A stretch of DNA of 19,619 nucleotides from Actinomycetes bacterium (GCA_023417985.1 JAEZDV010000308.1:1-19619), one strand, 5' to 3'; shown: positions 7,012-15,498, numbered from the stretch's first letter. Notes: generated by a model not told the origin, from the letters alone. Translations and numbers: made by a program.

Positions 7012-7659
7012 GTGACCCAAGCAGGACCGGGCCGGCCCCGACTACGAGAACCTCGACGCCCCGGCGCCACCGCACGCGCCGAAATCCTCGATGCTGCAGC
7101 AGAATTCTTCACCGCGAGAGGATTCGCTTCGACGTCCACACGGCTCATCGCCGACGCGGTGGGGATCAGGCAGGCGTCGCTCTACAACCATTTCGCGACG
7201 AAGAACGACATCCTCCTCGCGCTGCTGGAAGGCACCGTCGAACCCACGATCGAGTTCCACGCGAACCTCGATCCGGACCAACCGGCCACGGTACGTCTGT
7301 GCGCGCTGGCATGGTTCGACACGGCCCAGCTGTGCGCACACCGATGGAACCTCGGTGCCCTGTACCTGCTGCCCGAGGTGCGTTCGGAGCAGTTCGGTCG
7401 TTTCCGCGCAGAGAGGGACGAACTGGCGGAACGCTACCGGGACCTGGCTACCGCGATAGTCGGCCCGCGCGACCCCCGGGCAGAACTACCGTTCCGCCTC
7501 GTCGAGTCGGCGATCGCGATCCGCGCTGACGACGAACTCGTCGACGCACACCTTCCCGAGGTACTCGCGACCGCGTCGCTCGATGTACTCGGAGTCGCCG
7601 ACGTCGCCGCGGTCAAGCGTCGCGCTCGCGCCCTCGTGATCGGCGTTCCCGGCACGTGA
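7012..7659 (+). CDS. TetR/AcrR-family transcriptional regulator
   Basis: The N-terminal domain is a clear TetR DNA-binding domain: an ARAEILDAAAEFFTARGF helix followed by the helix-turn-helix TRLIADAVGIRQASLYNHFATKNDIL. The remaining roughly 140 residues are a helical ligand-binding/dimerisation domain with no recognisable effector pocket. From GTG 7012 the protein is 215 residues. An ATG at 6976 would add 12 residues (MSRTPRLCHGEW) that do not look like the family and has no better ribosome site, so the start is uncertain. It is divergent from the catabolic run with a palindrome between, which suggests a local repressor released by the substrate or an intermediate. The 3' end converges closely on ctaD. 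Confidence 0.88.
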   Translation: MTQAGPGRPRLREPRRPGATARAEILDAAAEFFTARGFASTSTRLIADAVGIRQASLYNHFATKNDILLALLEGTVEPTIEFHANLDPDQPATVRLCALAWFDTAQLCAHRWNLGALYLLPEVRSEQFGRFRAERDELAERYRDLATAIVGPRDPRAELPFRLVESAIAIRADDELVDAHLPEVLATASLDVLGVADVAAVKRRARALVIGVPGT

Positions 7660-7675
7660 CGCCGGGAGGTCACGT
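7654..7675. terminator. Hairpin across the two convergent stop codons
   Basis: ACGTGAC (7654-7660) pairs with GTCACGT (7669-7675) around an eight-base loop. The stem includes bases of the regulator stop codon on one strand and the last base of the ctaD stop on the other. Being symmetric, it could end transcription in both directions. The stem is short and there is no U-tract, so this is tentative. Confidence 0.35.
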
Positions 7676-9444
7676 CACCCTCTCTCGTCGTCGGTCCTGT
7701 CCGACGGGGAACGATCGGCCCCTTCGAGCACGTTGACCTCGCGCTTGTGGCTGCCCGGTCCGACGTGCGCCTCGGCGCGCATCTTCTCGGACATGTGCGG
7801 GTAGTGCAGCTCGAACGCCGGACGCTCCGAGCGAATGCGAGGCAGCTCGGTGAAGTTGTGCCGTGGTGGCGGGCAGGTGGTGGCCCATTCGAGCGAGTTC
7901 CCGAATCCCCACGGGTCGTCGACGGTGACAACCTGGCCGTAGCGGTAGCTCTTGAAGACGTTCCACAGGAACGGCAGCGTGGAAGCGCCCAGGATGAACG
8001 CGCCGATCGTCGAGATCGTGTTGAGCGTGGTGAATCCGTCCGACGGCAGGTAGTCGGCGTAGCGACGCGGCATGCCCTCGTTACCGAGCCAGTGCTGCAC
8101 CAGGAAGGTGAGGTGGAAGCCGACGAAGGTCAGCCAGAAGTGCCACTTGCCGAGACGCTCGTCGAGCATGCGACCCGTCATCTTCGGGAACCAGAAGTAG
8201 ATGCCGGCGTAGGTGGCGAACACGATGGTGCCGAAGAGCACGTAGTGGAAGTGCGCCACGACGAAGTACGAGTCGTGCAGGTGGAAGTCCAGCGGCGGGC
8301 TCGCGAGGATGACACCGGTCAGGCCGCCGAAGAGGAACGTGATGATGAAGCCGACCGAGAACAACATCGGTGTCTCGAAGGTCAATTGCCCCTTCCACAG
8401 CGTGCCTATCCAGTTGAAGAACTTCACGCCCGTCGGGACGGCGATCAGGAACGTCATGAAGGAGAAGTACGGCAGCAGCACGGCGCCGGTCGCGTACATG
8501 TGGTGAGCCCACACGGCGATCGAGAGGGCGGCGATGGCGATCGTGGCGTAGACGAGGCCGGTGTAACCGAAGATCGGCTTGCGGCTGAAGACCGGGAAGA
8601 TCTCCGAGACGATGCCGAAGAACGGCAGCGCGATGACATAGACCTCGGGGTGACCGAAGAACCAGAACAGGTGCTGCCAGAGGAGCACACCGCCGGTGGC
8701 CGGGTCGTAGATGTGGCCACCGAGATGACGGTCGACGAACAGCCCGAAGAATGCGGCGGTCAGCAGCGGGAACACGAGCAGGATCAGCAGGCAGGTGATC
8801 AGGATGTTCCACGTGAAGATGGGCATCCGGAACATCGTCATGCCGGGGGCGCGCATGCACACCACGGTGGTGATGAAGTTGACCGCACCGAGGATGGTGC
8901 CCAGGCCCATGACGCCGAGGCCGAGGATCCAGAAGTCCGCGCCGACACCCGGGGAATGCAGCTCACTGGTGAGCGGGGTGTAGGCCGTCCAGCCGAAGTC
9001 GGCGGCACCACCGGGGGTGACGAAGCCGAGCATCACGATCGTCGCGCCGAACAGGTACAGCCAGTAGCTGAACGAGTTCAGACGCGGGAACGCCACGTCG
9101 GGCGCACCGATCTGCAGCGGCAGAATGTAGTTCGCGAAGGCGAACACGACAGGCGTCGCATACATCAGCAGCATGATCGTGCCGTGCATGGTGAACAGCT
9201 GGTTGAACTGTTCGTTCGACAAGAACTGCAACCCGGGAACCGCGAGCTCTGTACGCATCAGCAGGGCCATCAGGCCACCGATGAGGAAGAACGCGAACGA
9301 GGTCGCCAGGTACATGAGCCCCAGCACCTTGGGGTCTGTTGTCGTGATCATCTTGTAGATGAACGAACCCTTGGGTCCCTGCCGCGGCGGATACGGCCTC
9401 GCTACAGCTAACTCTGGGACTGGCTGGGGCGCTACGGCAGTCAC
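7675..9444 (-). CDS. ctaD: Cytochrome c oxidase subunit I (aa3-type)
   Basis: This is the catalytic, haem- and copper-carrying subunit of the terminal oxidase, which reduces O2 to water and pumps protons across the cytoplasmic membrane. The 589-residue protein has about 12 membrane helices and all key residues: H87 (haem a, in TMHGT), H265-P-E-V-Y269 (CuB histidine and the cross-linked tyrosine), H314-H315 (CuB), K341 in the region of the K channel, and H398 and H400 (haems a3 and a) in VVAHFHY. GTG 9444 is chosen because AGGAGG stands four bases before it; upstream in-frame codons to 9678 are non-coding in character. Length fits mycobacterial and rhodococcal CtaD. It is divergent from fecB as in Mycobacterium tuberculosis. 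There, serB2 follows ctaD; here the TetR regulator and catabolic cluster do. Confidence 0.97.
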   Translation of the reverse strand: MTAVAPQPVPELAVARPYPPRQGPKGSFIYKMITTTDPKVLGLMYLATSFAFFLIGGLMALLMRTELAVPGLQFLSNEQFNQLFTMHGTIMLLMYATPVVFAFANYILPLQIGAPDVAFPRLNSFSYWLYLFGATIVMLGFVTPGGAADFGWTAYTPLTSELHSPGVGADFWILGLGVMGLGTILGAVNFITTVVCMRAPGMTMFRMPIFTWNILITCLLILLVFPLLTAAFFGLFVDRHLGGHIYDPATGGVLLWQHLFWFFGHPEVYVIALPFFGIVSEIFPVFSRKPIFGYTGLVYATIAIAALSIAVWAHHMYATGAVLLPYFSFMTFLIAVPTGVKFFNWIGTLWKGQLTFETPMLFSVGFIITFLFGGLTGVILASPPLDFHLHDSYFVVAHFHYVLFGTIVFATYAGIYFWFPKMTGRMLDERLGKWHFWLTFVGFHLTFLVQHWLGNEGMPRRYADYLPSDGFTTLNTISTIGAFILGASTLPFLWNVFKSYRYGQVVTVDDPWGFGNSLEWATTCPPPRHNFTELPRIRSERPAFELHYPHMSEKMRAEAHVGPGSHKREVNVLEGADRSPSDRTDDERG

Positions 9445-9733
9445 TAATCCTCCTGAATGCGCGCTCGACCTCGGGCTGGAGGCGAACGTTCTCTGGCTTG
9501 CGCTCATCGAATCGTAGACCCTCCGCAAACCGGTCGCCCGCCGGGTCCTACTCGCTGTCGTATTCGACGGCAACGGTACCTGGCATCGAGCGCGGGACTC
9601 ACCACCGATCCTGTGCCGCGGATCACACAGATGCTTCCCAACGAGGTTGCAGGACACTGTCGGCGACGTCCCGCACACGAGATAGCCTGAGCCGTCCCCT
9701 GGTTCGCGCCCGTCCCGTCAGGAGTGGTCTGAA
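9445..9733. other. Divergent intergenic region ctaD / fecB
   Basis: These 289 bases carry the promoters of ctaD (minus) and fecB (plus). On the minus strand the ribosome site of ctaD is clear (AGGAGG, 9449-9454), and a weak pair TTGCCG - 17 bases - TAGGAC can be drawn around 9570-9545. On the plus strand AGGAG at 9720-9724 serves fecB. I see no IdeR box (the 19-bp TTAGGTTAGGCTAACCTAA type), no RNA gene and no convincing small open frame. Confidence 0.5.
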
Positions 9734-10801
9734 GTGTTAGCAGTGCACCGGTCCCGAGCAGCTGTCGCATCCCTCGCGGTCGCTGCCGTGACAGCGACCG
9801 TACTGGCCGGATGCGCCGCGCCCGCCGACGACGACGACGCGTCGACGATCGTGCGCACGACCACACGTATCGCCGGGGCATCCGTCGTCGGTATCGACCG
9901 CGATACCGCCACCGCGTGCGCCCTGCCTTCCCCGCTCGATCCCGGCGTCGCACCGGAAGGAACGCGGGGCATCATCCACGCCGCCGGGATCTCCGAGGTC
10001 CCCTCCGACCCGCAGCGCATCGTCGTGCTCGACGAGGCGGCGCTCGACGCCGTGTGCGCGCTGGGCCTGTGGGAGCGTGTCGTGGGCGCCACCGTCGACG
10101 CCGACGGACGGCCTGAGTATCTCGGTACCGGGATCGCGGAACTGCCCTCCGTCGGGCCCCAGGGCTCACCCGACATCGCTGCCGTCGAGCAGGCGCGCCC
10201 AGACCTCATCCTGGGGGCCGCGGCCGACGAGGAGGTCTATTCATCCCTCTCCGCGGTGGCACCGACCGTCGTGGTCGGCTCCGATCCCCTCTTCTGGCGC
10301 ACGCAGTTCCTCCGTGTCGGCGAAGCCCTCGGGCGGACGATCGCCGCGCAGGCGGCGCTCGACGCGTACTCCGAGGAGGCCGCCGAACTCGGACGCGAAC
10401 TCGTCTCGTCCCAGACACAGGCCTCGGTGGTGCGGTTCACCGCCGACGGCGGAGAGATCGAGGGAAGCGCGTCGTTCGCCGGACAGGTCCTCGGCGACCT
10501 CGGTGCCGCCCGCCCGCCGGCGCAGCGCTTCGTCGTGGTCGATCAGCGCGTCGTCGAACCCCTCGACGCGGACGATCCGGCGGCTGCGGACGGTGACGTG
10601 ATCTTCGTCCGGTTCGACGGTGAGGACGGACTCGACCGCGGCACCGCGATCATGGGCACCGATCCGTGGCTCGACCTCGGTGCGGTCACCGACAACCGGC
10701 TGTTCTCCGTCTCCGACGAGGTGTGGTCGACACCGGGTCCCGTCGCCGCACGCGCGATGCTCGAGGATCTCGAAGTGGGCCTCAACGGATACTCCGGATA
10801 A
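9734..10801 (+). CDS. fecB: Siderophore-binding ABC transporter lipoprotein (FecB)
   Basis: A 355-residue secreted lipoprotein. A lipoprotein signal peptide covers residues 1-26 with lipobox VLAGC, making C27 the lipidated residue at the membrane face. A short acidic, Asp-rich linker follows, then a periplasmic-binding-protein fold of the iron-siderophore type: DPQRIVVLDEAALDAVCALGL near residues 93-113, a RPDLILG motif at about 154-160, and a C-terminal lobe with DPWLDLGAVTDNRLFSV. It resembles M. tuberculosis FecB (Rv3044) in length, in the VRTTTRIAGASVVG segment after the linker, and in lying divergent from ctaD. It starts at GTG 9734, nine bases after AGGAG. No ABC permease or ATPase gene is nearby, so it must work with a transporter encoded elsewhere, as FecB does in mycobacteria. 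Confidence 0.88.
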   Translation: MLAVHRSRAAVASLAVAAVTATVLAGCAAPADDDDASTIVRTTTRIAGASVVGIDRDTATACALPSPLDPGVAPEGTRGIIHAAGISEVPSDPQRIVVLDEAALDAVCALGLWERVVGATVDADGRPEYLGTGIAELPSVGPQGSPDIAAVEQARPDLILGAAADEEVYSSLSAVAPTVVVGSDPLFWRTQFLRVGEALGRTIAAQAALDAYSEEAAELGRELVSSQTQASVVRFTADGGEIEGSASFAGQVLGDLGAARPPAQRFVVVDQRVVEPLDADDPAAADGDVIFVRFDGEDGLDRGTAIMGTDPWLDLGAVTDNRLFSVSDEVWSTPGPVAARAMLEDLEVGLNGYSG

Positions 10802-10814
10802 TAAGGAAGGCACG

Positions 10815-11291
10815 ATGCCGATTCCCGACTTCGTTCTCCGGCTGCGGGCCCACGTCGGCACTGCACCCTTGTGGCTACCGGGAGTGAGCGCGATCGTCGT
10901 CGACGACGACCACCGGGTGCTGCTGACCCGTCGCGCCGACAACGGCAGATGGGCGGTCGTCTCGGGCATCCTCGAACCCGGTGAGGAGCCCGCGGCCGCC
11001 GCACTCCGGGAAGTGCGCGAGGAGACGGGCATCGACGCCGAGATCGTCCGGCTGACGAGTGTCGACGTCACCGATCCGATCGTCTATCCGAACGGCGACG
11101 AAGCGCAGTACCTCGATGTGTCGTTTCTCGTGCGCGCAGTGGGCGGGGAGGCATGCGTCGCCGACGACGAGAATCTCGAGGTCGGCTGGTTCTCCCCCGA
11201 CGCGCTCCCCGAGCCACTCACCGACAGCTCCCGGCTCCGGCTGGCCAATGCTCTCGAAGGCCGGCCGGAGGCATGGTTCCGGCGTCCCTGA
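10815..11291 (+). CDS. NUDIX hydrolase
   Basis: This 158-residue protein carries a complete Nudix box at residues 51-73: G51, E57, R65-E66, E69-E70, G72, matching GX5EX7REUXEEXGU, the Mg2+-dependent pyrophosphohydrolase motif. The fold around it is the usual single Nudix domain, starting with LPGVSAIVVDDDHRVLLTRR. The substrate (a nucleoside diphosphate linked to another group) cannot be told; the overall type resembles small actinobacterial MutT-like or NADH pyrophosphatase-like enzymes. It begins 13 bases after fecB, with AAGGAAGG before ATG 10815, and is likely co-transcribed with fecB. It converges on nrdF. Confidence 0.92.
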   Translation: MPIPDFVLRLRAHVGTAPLWLPGVSAIVVDDDHRVLLTRRADNGRWAVVSGILEPGEEPAAAALREVREETGIDAEIVRLTSVDVTDPIVYPNGDEAQYLDVSFLVRAVGGEACVADDENLEVGWFSPDALPEPLTDSSRLRLANALEGRPEAWFRRP

Positions 11292-11325
11292 TCCGGTACG
11301 AGCGCGGCGGCCGAAACTACGAGGC

Positions 11326-11344
11326 CTCCGGGCAGGAGCCCGAG
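11326..11344. terminator. Weak hairpin between NUDIX gene and nrdF
   Basis: In the 73-base gap between two convergent genes, CTC-C-GGGC (11326-11333) pairs with GCCCGAG (11338-11344) around the loop AGGA, with one bulged C. It is the only stem I see in the gap and may serve both sides. It is short, so this is tentative. Confidence 0.3.
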
Positions 11345-11364
11345 CTCCCAGGAAACTCTGCTTC

Positions 11365-12372
11365 TCAGAAATCCCAGTCTTCGTCTTCGGTGACGACTGC
11401 CTTGCCGATGACGTAGGAGCTACCCGAGCCCGAGAAGAAGTCGTGGTTCTCGTCGGCGTTCGGCGAGAGCGCCGACAGGATCGCCGGGTTCACGTCGGTC
11501 TCGTCCTTGGGGAACAGCGCCTCGTAGCCGAGGTTCATCAGCGCCTTGTTGGCGTTGTACCGCAGGAACTTCTTGACGTCCTCCGTCAGGCCCGCCTCGT
11601 CGTACAGGTCTGCGGTGTACTGCGTTTCGTTGTCGTAGAGCTCGAAGAGCAGTTCGAAGACCCAGTCCTTGAGCTCGTCGCGCTCGGCCTGGGTGACCTT
11701 CTCGAGGCCCTTCTGGTACTTGTACCCGATGTAGTAGCCGTGCACGGCCTCGTCGCGGATGATCAGCCGGATCATGTCGGCCGTGTTGGTCAGCTTGGCC
11801 CGCGACGACCAGTACATCGGCAGGTAGAAGCCCGAGTAGAAGAGGAACGACTCGAGCAGCGTCGAGGCGGCCTTGCGCTTGAGCGGGTTGTCGCCCTTGT
11901 AATAGTCGAGGACGATCTGCGCCTTGCGCTGCAGGTTCGCGTTGTCCTCCGACCAGCGGAAGGCATCGTCGATCTCACGGGTCGAGCACAGTGTCGAGAA
12001 GATGTTGGAGTACGACTTCGCGTGCACCGACTCCATGAACGCGATGTTGGTGAGAACCGCTTCTTCGTGCGGGGTCACCGCGTCGGGAATCAGCGAGACC
12101 GCGCCGACGGTGCCCTGAATGGTGTCGAGCAGGGTCAGGCCCGTGAAGACCCGCATCGTGAGCTGCTGCTCGTAGGCGTTGAGGGTTCCCCACGACGGAA
12201 TGTCGTTGGACACCGGCACCTTCTCCGGAAGCCAGAAGTTGCCGGTGAGGCGATCCCACACCTCGGCGTCCTTCTCGTCGGGGACGCGGTTCCAGTTGAT
12301 CGCGGAGACGCGATCGATGAGTTTGACGCGCAGGCCGTCCGCCGGCGAGTGCGCGTGCGGTGCTGAGGTCAT
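11365..12372 (-). CDS. nrdF: Class Ib ribonucleotide reductase, beta (radical) subunit
   Basis: This 335-residue subunit holds the di-metal (dimanganese or diiron) site and tyrosyl radical that starts the reduction of ribonucleoside diphosphates by NrdE. Metal ligands are D83, E114, H117, E174, E208 and H211, and Y121 in HAKSYSNIF is the radical tyrosine. The acidic C-terminal tail ending DEDWDF is the usual docking peptide for NrdE. Start is ATG 12372. It is the last gene of the operon, 52 bases after nrdE, whereas in M. tuberculosis nrdF2 is separated from nrdE by other genes. NrdI in the same operon points to a dimanganese cofactor in vivo (family knowledge). Confidence 0.97.
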   Translation of the reverse strand: MTSAPHAHSPADGLRVKLIDRVSAINWNRVPDEKDAEVWDRLTGNFWLPEKVPVSNDIPSWGTLNAYEQQLTMRVFTGLTLLDTIQGTVGAVSLIPDAVTPHEEAVLTNIAFMESVHAKSYSNIFSTLCSTREIDDAFRWSEDNANLQRKAQIVLDYYKGDNPLKRKAASTLLESFLFYSGFYLPMYWSSRAKLTNTADMIRLIIRDEAVHGYYIGYKYQKGLEKVTQAERDELKDWVFELLFELYDNETQYTADLYDEAGLTEDVKKFLRYNANKALMNLGYEALFPKDETDVNPAILSALSPNADENHDFFSGSGSSYVIGKAVVTEDEDWDF

Positions 12373-12424
12373 CGGTTACCTACCTGATCGGTGTTCGTGT
12401 GCAACGGGTGTCGGGGAAGTCGGA

Positions 12425-14590
12425 TCACAGCATGCAGGAGACGCAGCCCTCGACCTCGGTGCCCTCGAGCGCCATCTGCCGCAGGCGGATGTAGTACAGC
12501 GTCTTGATGCCCTTGCGCCACGCGTAGATCTGCGCCTTGTTCACGTCGCGGGTGGTCGCGGTGTCCTTGAAGAACAAGGTGAGCGACAGGCCCTGGTCGA
12601 CGTGCTGCGTCGCCGCAGCGTAGGTGTCGACGATCTTCTCGTACCCGATTTCGTACGCGTCCTGGAAGTACTCGAGGTTGTCGTTGGTCAGGTAGGGAGC
12701 CGGGTAGTAGACGCGGCCGATCTTGCCCTCTTTGCGGATCTCGATCTTCGAGGCGACGGGGTGGATCGAGCTCGTGGAGTTGTTGATGTACGAGATCGAA
12801 CCCGTCGGCGGAACGGCCTGCAGGTTCTGGTTGTAGATGCCGTGCTGCCGGACCGACGCCTCGAGCTCCCGCCAGTCGTCCTGCGTGGGGATCGCCACGT
12901 TCGAGTCGGCGAACAGCTGCCGCACCCGCTCGGTCGCCGGTTCCCACGCCTGGTCGGTGTACTTGTCGAAGAACTCACCCGACGCGTACTTCGACTCCGG
13001 GAAACCCTTGAAGTAGGAGCCCCGCTCGATGGCGAGCTTGTTCGACGCACGCAGCGCGTGGAACAGCACGGTGTAGAAGTACATGTTCGTGAAGTCGATG
13101 CCCTCGTCGGAGCCGTAGAAGATCCGCTCGCGGGCGAGGTAGCCGTGCAGGTTCATCTGCCCGAGGCCGATCGCGTGGGAATCGTTGTTACCCTGCTCGA
13201 TCGACGGAACCGAGTTGATGTGGGTCTGGTCGGATACCGCCGTCAGCCCTCGGATCGCAACCTCGATCGTGTGCGCGAAGTCCGGCGAATCCATCGCCTT
13301 GGCGATGTTGAGCGAACCGAGGTTGCAGGAGATGTCCTTGCCGACATGGCTGTAGGACAGGTCGTCGTTGTAGGTCGACGGCGTGGACACCTGCAGGATC
13401 TCCGAACACAGGTTCGAGTGGGTGATCTTGCCGGCGATCGGGTTCGCGCGGTTGACCGTGTCCTCGAACATGACGTACGGATAACCGGATTCGAACTGCA
13501 GTTCGGCGACCGTCTGGAAGAACTCGCGCGCCTTGATCTTCGACTTGCGGATCCGGCTGTCGTCGACCATCTCGTAGTACTTCTCGGTGACGTCGATGTC
13601 GGCGAACGGCTTGCCGTAGATGCGCTCGACGTCGTACGGCGAGAAGAGGTACATGTCCTCGTTCCGCTTCGCCAGCTCGAAGGTGATGTCCGGGATCACG
13701 ACGCCCAGCGACAGTGTCTTGATGCGGATCTTCTCGTCGGCGTTCTCACGCTTGGTGTCGAGGAAGCGGTAGATGTCGGGGTGGTGGGCGTGCAGGTACA
13801 CCGCACCCGCGCCCTGCCGGGCGCCGAGCTGGTTGGCGTACGAGAACGAATCCTCGAGCAGCTTCATGATGGGGATGACGCCGGAGGACTGGTTCTCGAT
13901 CTTCTTGATCGGCGCGCCGTGCTCACGAATGTTGGTCAGCAGCAGCGCAACGCCGCCACCGCGCTTGGACAGCTGCAGTGCCGAGTTGATCGCGCGGCCG
14001 ATCGACTCCATGTTGTCCTCGATGCGGAGCAGGAAGCACGAGACCGGCTCGCCGCGCTGCTTCTTGCCGGAGTTGAGGAACGTGGGAGTGGCCGGCTGGA
14101 AACGCCCGGAGATGATCTCGTCGACGAGGTGCTTCGCGAGGATCTCGTCGCCGTCGGCGAGCGTCAGCGCCACCATGCACACGCGATCTTCGAAGCGCTC
14201 GAGGTAGCGCTTTCCGTCGAAGGTCTTGAGCGTGTACGACGTGTAGTACTTGAACGCGCCGAGGAAGGTCGGGAAGCGGAACTTCTGCGCGTACGCGTGC
14301 TGGAACAGCGTCTTGACGAACGGCCGCGAGTATTTGTCGAGGACCTCGGGCTCGTAGTAGTTCTCCTCGACGAGATAGTCGAGCTTCTCGTCGAGATTGT
14401 GGAAGAAGACGGTGTTCTGGTTGACGTGCTGAAGGAAGTACTGCCGCGCCGCGGCGACATCCTTGTCGAACTGGATCTCGCCGTTCGGGCCGTACAGGTT
14501 CAGCATGGCGTTGAGCGCGTGGTAGTCGAGGCCCTTGAGCGACTCGTCGAGCTTCGGGCTCTTGACGGGATCGGGATCGGTAATGGTCAC
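12425..14590 (-). CDS. nrdE: Class Ib ribonucleotide reductase, alpha (catalytic) subunit
   Basis: The 721-residue catalytic subunit makes deoxyribonucleotides. It lacks the ATP-cone regulatory domain, as class Ib enzymes do. Active-site residues by analogy with E. coli NrdA: C185 (in VSCFL), N393 and C395 and E397 (in SNLCSE), and C422 (in SCNLGSLN). The C-terminal redox pair C716-x-x-C719 near the end (EGCVSCML) passes electrons from NrdH. GTG 14590 is chosen: it gives a length like M. tuberculosis NrdE and starts with the typical short leader before KGLDYHALNAMLNLY. The frame is open upstream to 14770, but that overlaps nrdI and does not resemble the family. A GGGGA lies 7 bases before the start. 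Confidence 0.97.
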   Translation of the reverse strand: MTITDPDPVKSPKLDESLKGLDYHALNAMLNLYGPNGEIQFDKDVAAARQYFLQHVNQNTVFFHNLDEKLDYLVEENYYEPEVLDKYSRPFVKTLFQHAYAQKFRFPTFLGAFKYYTSYTLKTFDGKRYLERFEDRVCMVALTLADGDEILAKHLVDEIISGRFQPATPTFLNSGKKQRGEPVSCFLLRIEDNMESIGRAINSALQLSKRGGGVALLLTNIREHGAPIKKIENQSSGVIPIMKLLEDSFSYANQLGARQGAGAVYLHAHHPDIYRFLDTKRENADEKIRIKTLSLGVVIPDITFELAKRNEDMYLFSPYDVERIYGKPFADIDVTEKYYEMVDDSRIRKSKIKAREFFQTVAELQFESGYPYVMFEDTVNRANPIAGKITHSNLCSEILQVSTPSTYNDDLSYSHVGKDISCNLGSLNIAKAMDSPDFAHTIEVAIRGLTAVSDQTHINSVPSIEQGNNDSHAIGLGQMNLHGYLARERIFYGSDEGIDFTNMYFYTVLFHALRASNKLAIERGSYFKGFPESKYASGEFFDKYTDQAWEPATERVRQLFADSNVAIPTQDDWRELEASVRQHGIYNQNLQAVPPTGSISYINNSTSSIHPVASKIEIRKEGKIGRVYYPAPYLTNDNLEYFQDAYEIGYEKIVDTYAAATQHVDQGLSLTLFFKDTATTRDVNKAQIYAWRKGIKTLYYIRLRQMALEGTEVEGCVSCML

Positions 14591-14708
14591 AGTGCTGTCC
14601 CCACCTATCGAATAAAGGAACGTGGCCGCGCTGTCACGTGTGCGACGCGCGTCGAAATGGATACGAATGACGATGTGCCCCATGAACTTCGGGGCGCGGC
14701 GGTGCGGC
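14591..14708 (-). other. Spacer nrdI-nrdE
   Basis: The 118-base intra-operon gap is longer than the other spacers here. It contains GCCCC (14677-14681 region) facing GGGGC (14691-14695 region), a short 5-bp stem with a loop of about nine bases, just after nrdI. An extra promoter or processing site is possible but nothing decisive is seen. Confidence 0.3.
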
Positions 14709-15161
14709 CTATGCGGTTTGCAGCTCCGATTCCCAGAAGTGGGCGAGCCCGGCACGGACACGCTCGACATCGTCGGCGGTGCCCATCAGCTCGAATCGAT
14801 ACAGGTAGGGCACCCGGCACTTGCGCGCGACGATGTCGCCCGCGAAACAGTACGACTCCCCGAAGTTGGTGTTTCCCGCCGCGATCACACCTCGGATCAG
14901 ACCCCGGTTGTGCTCGTTGTTCAGGAATCGGATGACCTGTTTGGGGACGTAGTGGGTGTCGCGTCCGGTGGCGGTGGTCCCACCCCCATAGGTGGGCACC
15001 ACCAGCACGTACGGCTCGTGTACTTCGAAGGCGCCCTCACGGTCGTGCAGCGGAATCCGCGTTGCCGGGATTCCGAGCTTCTGCACGAACCGGTGGGTGT
15101 TCTCCGATGCACTCGAGAAGTACACCAGCGACGTGCCCGGGGACTGACCCTGCGAGGTCAT
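14709..15161 (-). CDS. nrdI: NrdI flavodoxin-like RNR activator
   Basis: This 150-residue flavodoxin-like protein supplies oxidant for assembly of the dimanganese-tyrosyl radical cofactor in NrdF. The FMN phosphate loop is at residues 14-22 (YFSSASENT). The central PTYGGG (57-62) and the GVIAAGNTNFGESYCFAG segment (91-108) are NrdI hallmarks. Start ATG 15161 gives the usual length. It lies between nrdH and nrdE, in the canonical class Ib order. Confidence 0.96.
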   Translation of the reverse strand: MTSQGQSPGTSLVYFSSASENTHRFVQKLGIPATRIPLHDREGAFEVHEPYVLVVPTYGGGTTATGRDTHYVPKQVIRFLNNEHNRGLIRGVIAAGNTNFGESYCFAGDIVARKCRVPYLYRFELMGTADDVERVRAGLAHFWESELQTA

Positions 15162-15240
15162 CGATGTTCACCACTCTTCAATCGATTGCGAAGACCGGCT
15201 CGGTCGGGCGAAGAACTTCTGCCGCAGCGAACTGCGACCG

Positions 15241-15256
15241 GTCCGCCGGGGCGGAC
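15241..15256 (-). other. Small stem in the nrdH-nrdI spacer
   Basis: GTCCGCC (15241-15247) and GGCGGAC (15250-15256) can pair, in practice as a 6-bp stem with a GC-rich loop of four. It lies in the 106-base gap between nrdH and nrdI, just after the nrdH stop. It could be a partial terminator or an mRNA-stability element that lets nrdH be expressed above the rest. The assignment is tentative. Confidence 0.3.
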
Positions 15257-15267
15257 GGCACGCACAC

Positions 15268-15498
15268 TCAGGCTGCGACCGTGAGCGCCTTGATGCGATC
15301 GGGGCGGAATCCCGCCCAGTGATCGTCACCGGCGACGACGACGGGAGCCTGGAGGTAACCCAGCGCCATCACGTAGTCGCGGGCCTCCGGGTTCTCGGTG
15401 ATGTCGACGACGTCGTACTCGATGCCGGCCTTGTCGAGGGCGCGGTAGGTGGCGTTGCACTGGACGCAGGCAGGCTTGGTGTAGACGGTGATGTTCAT
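15268..15498 (-). CDS. nrdH: NrdH glutaredoxin-like redoxin
   Basis: NrdH is the electron donor of class Ib ribonucleotide reductase, itself reduced by thioredoxin reductase. The 76-residue protein has the thioredoxin-fold start MNITVYTKPAC, the redox pair C11-V-Q-C14 as in other NrdH proteins, the QAPVVV cis-proline region and the C-terminal WAGFRPD motif typical of NrdH. ATG 15498 follows AAGGGG at a six-base spacing. It is the first gene of the nrdHIEF operon, with a 5' leader of probably 100 bases or more. Confidence 0.96.
   Translation of the reverse strand: MNITVYTKPACVQCNATYRALDKAGIEYDVVDITENPEARDYVMALGYLQAPVVVAGDDHWAGFRPDRIKALTVAA

Noticed and set aside
9445..9733. IdeR iron box before fecB
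   Set aside because: No 19-bp site resembling TTAGGTTAGGCTAACCTAA is present.
12179..14935. A 918-codon open frame on the plus strand opposite nrdE and nrdI
   Set aside because: It is the mirror of strongly conserved genes in GC-rich DNA, where antisense frames stay open by codon bias. Its translation is rich in R, V, D and E and shows no domain.
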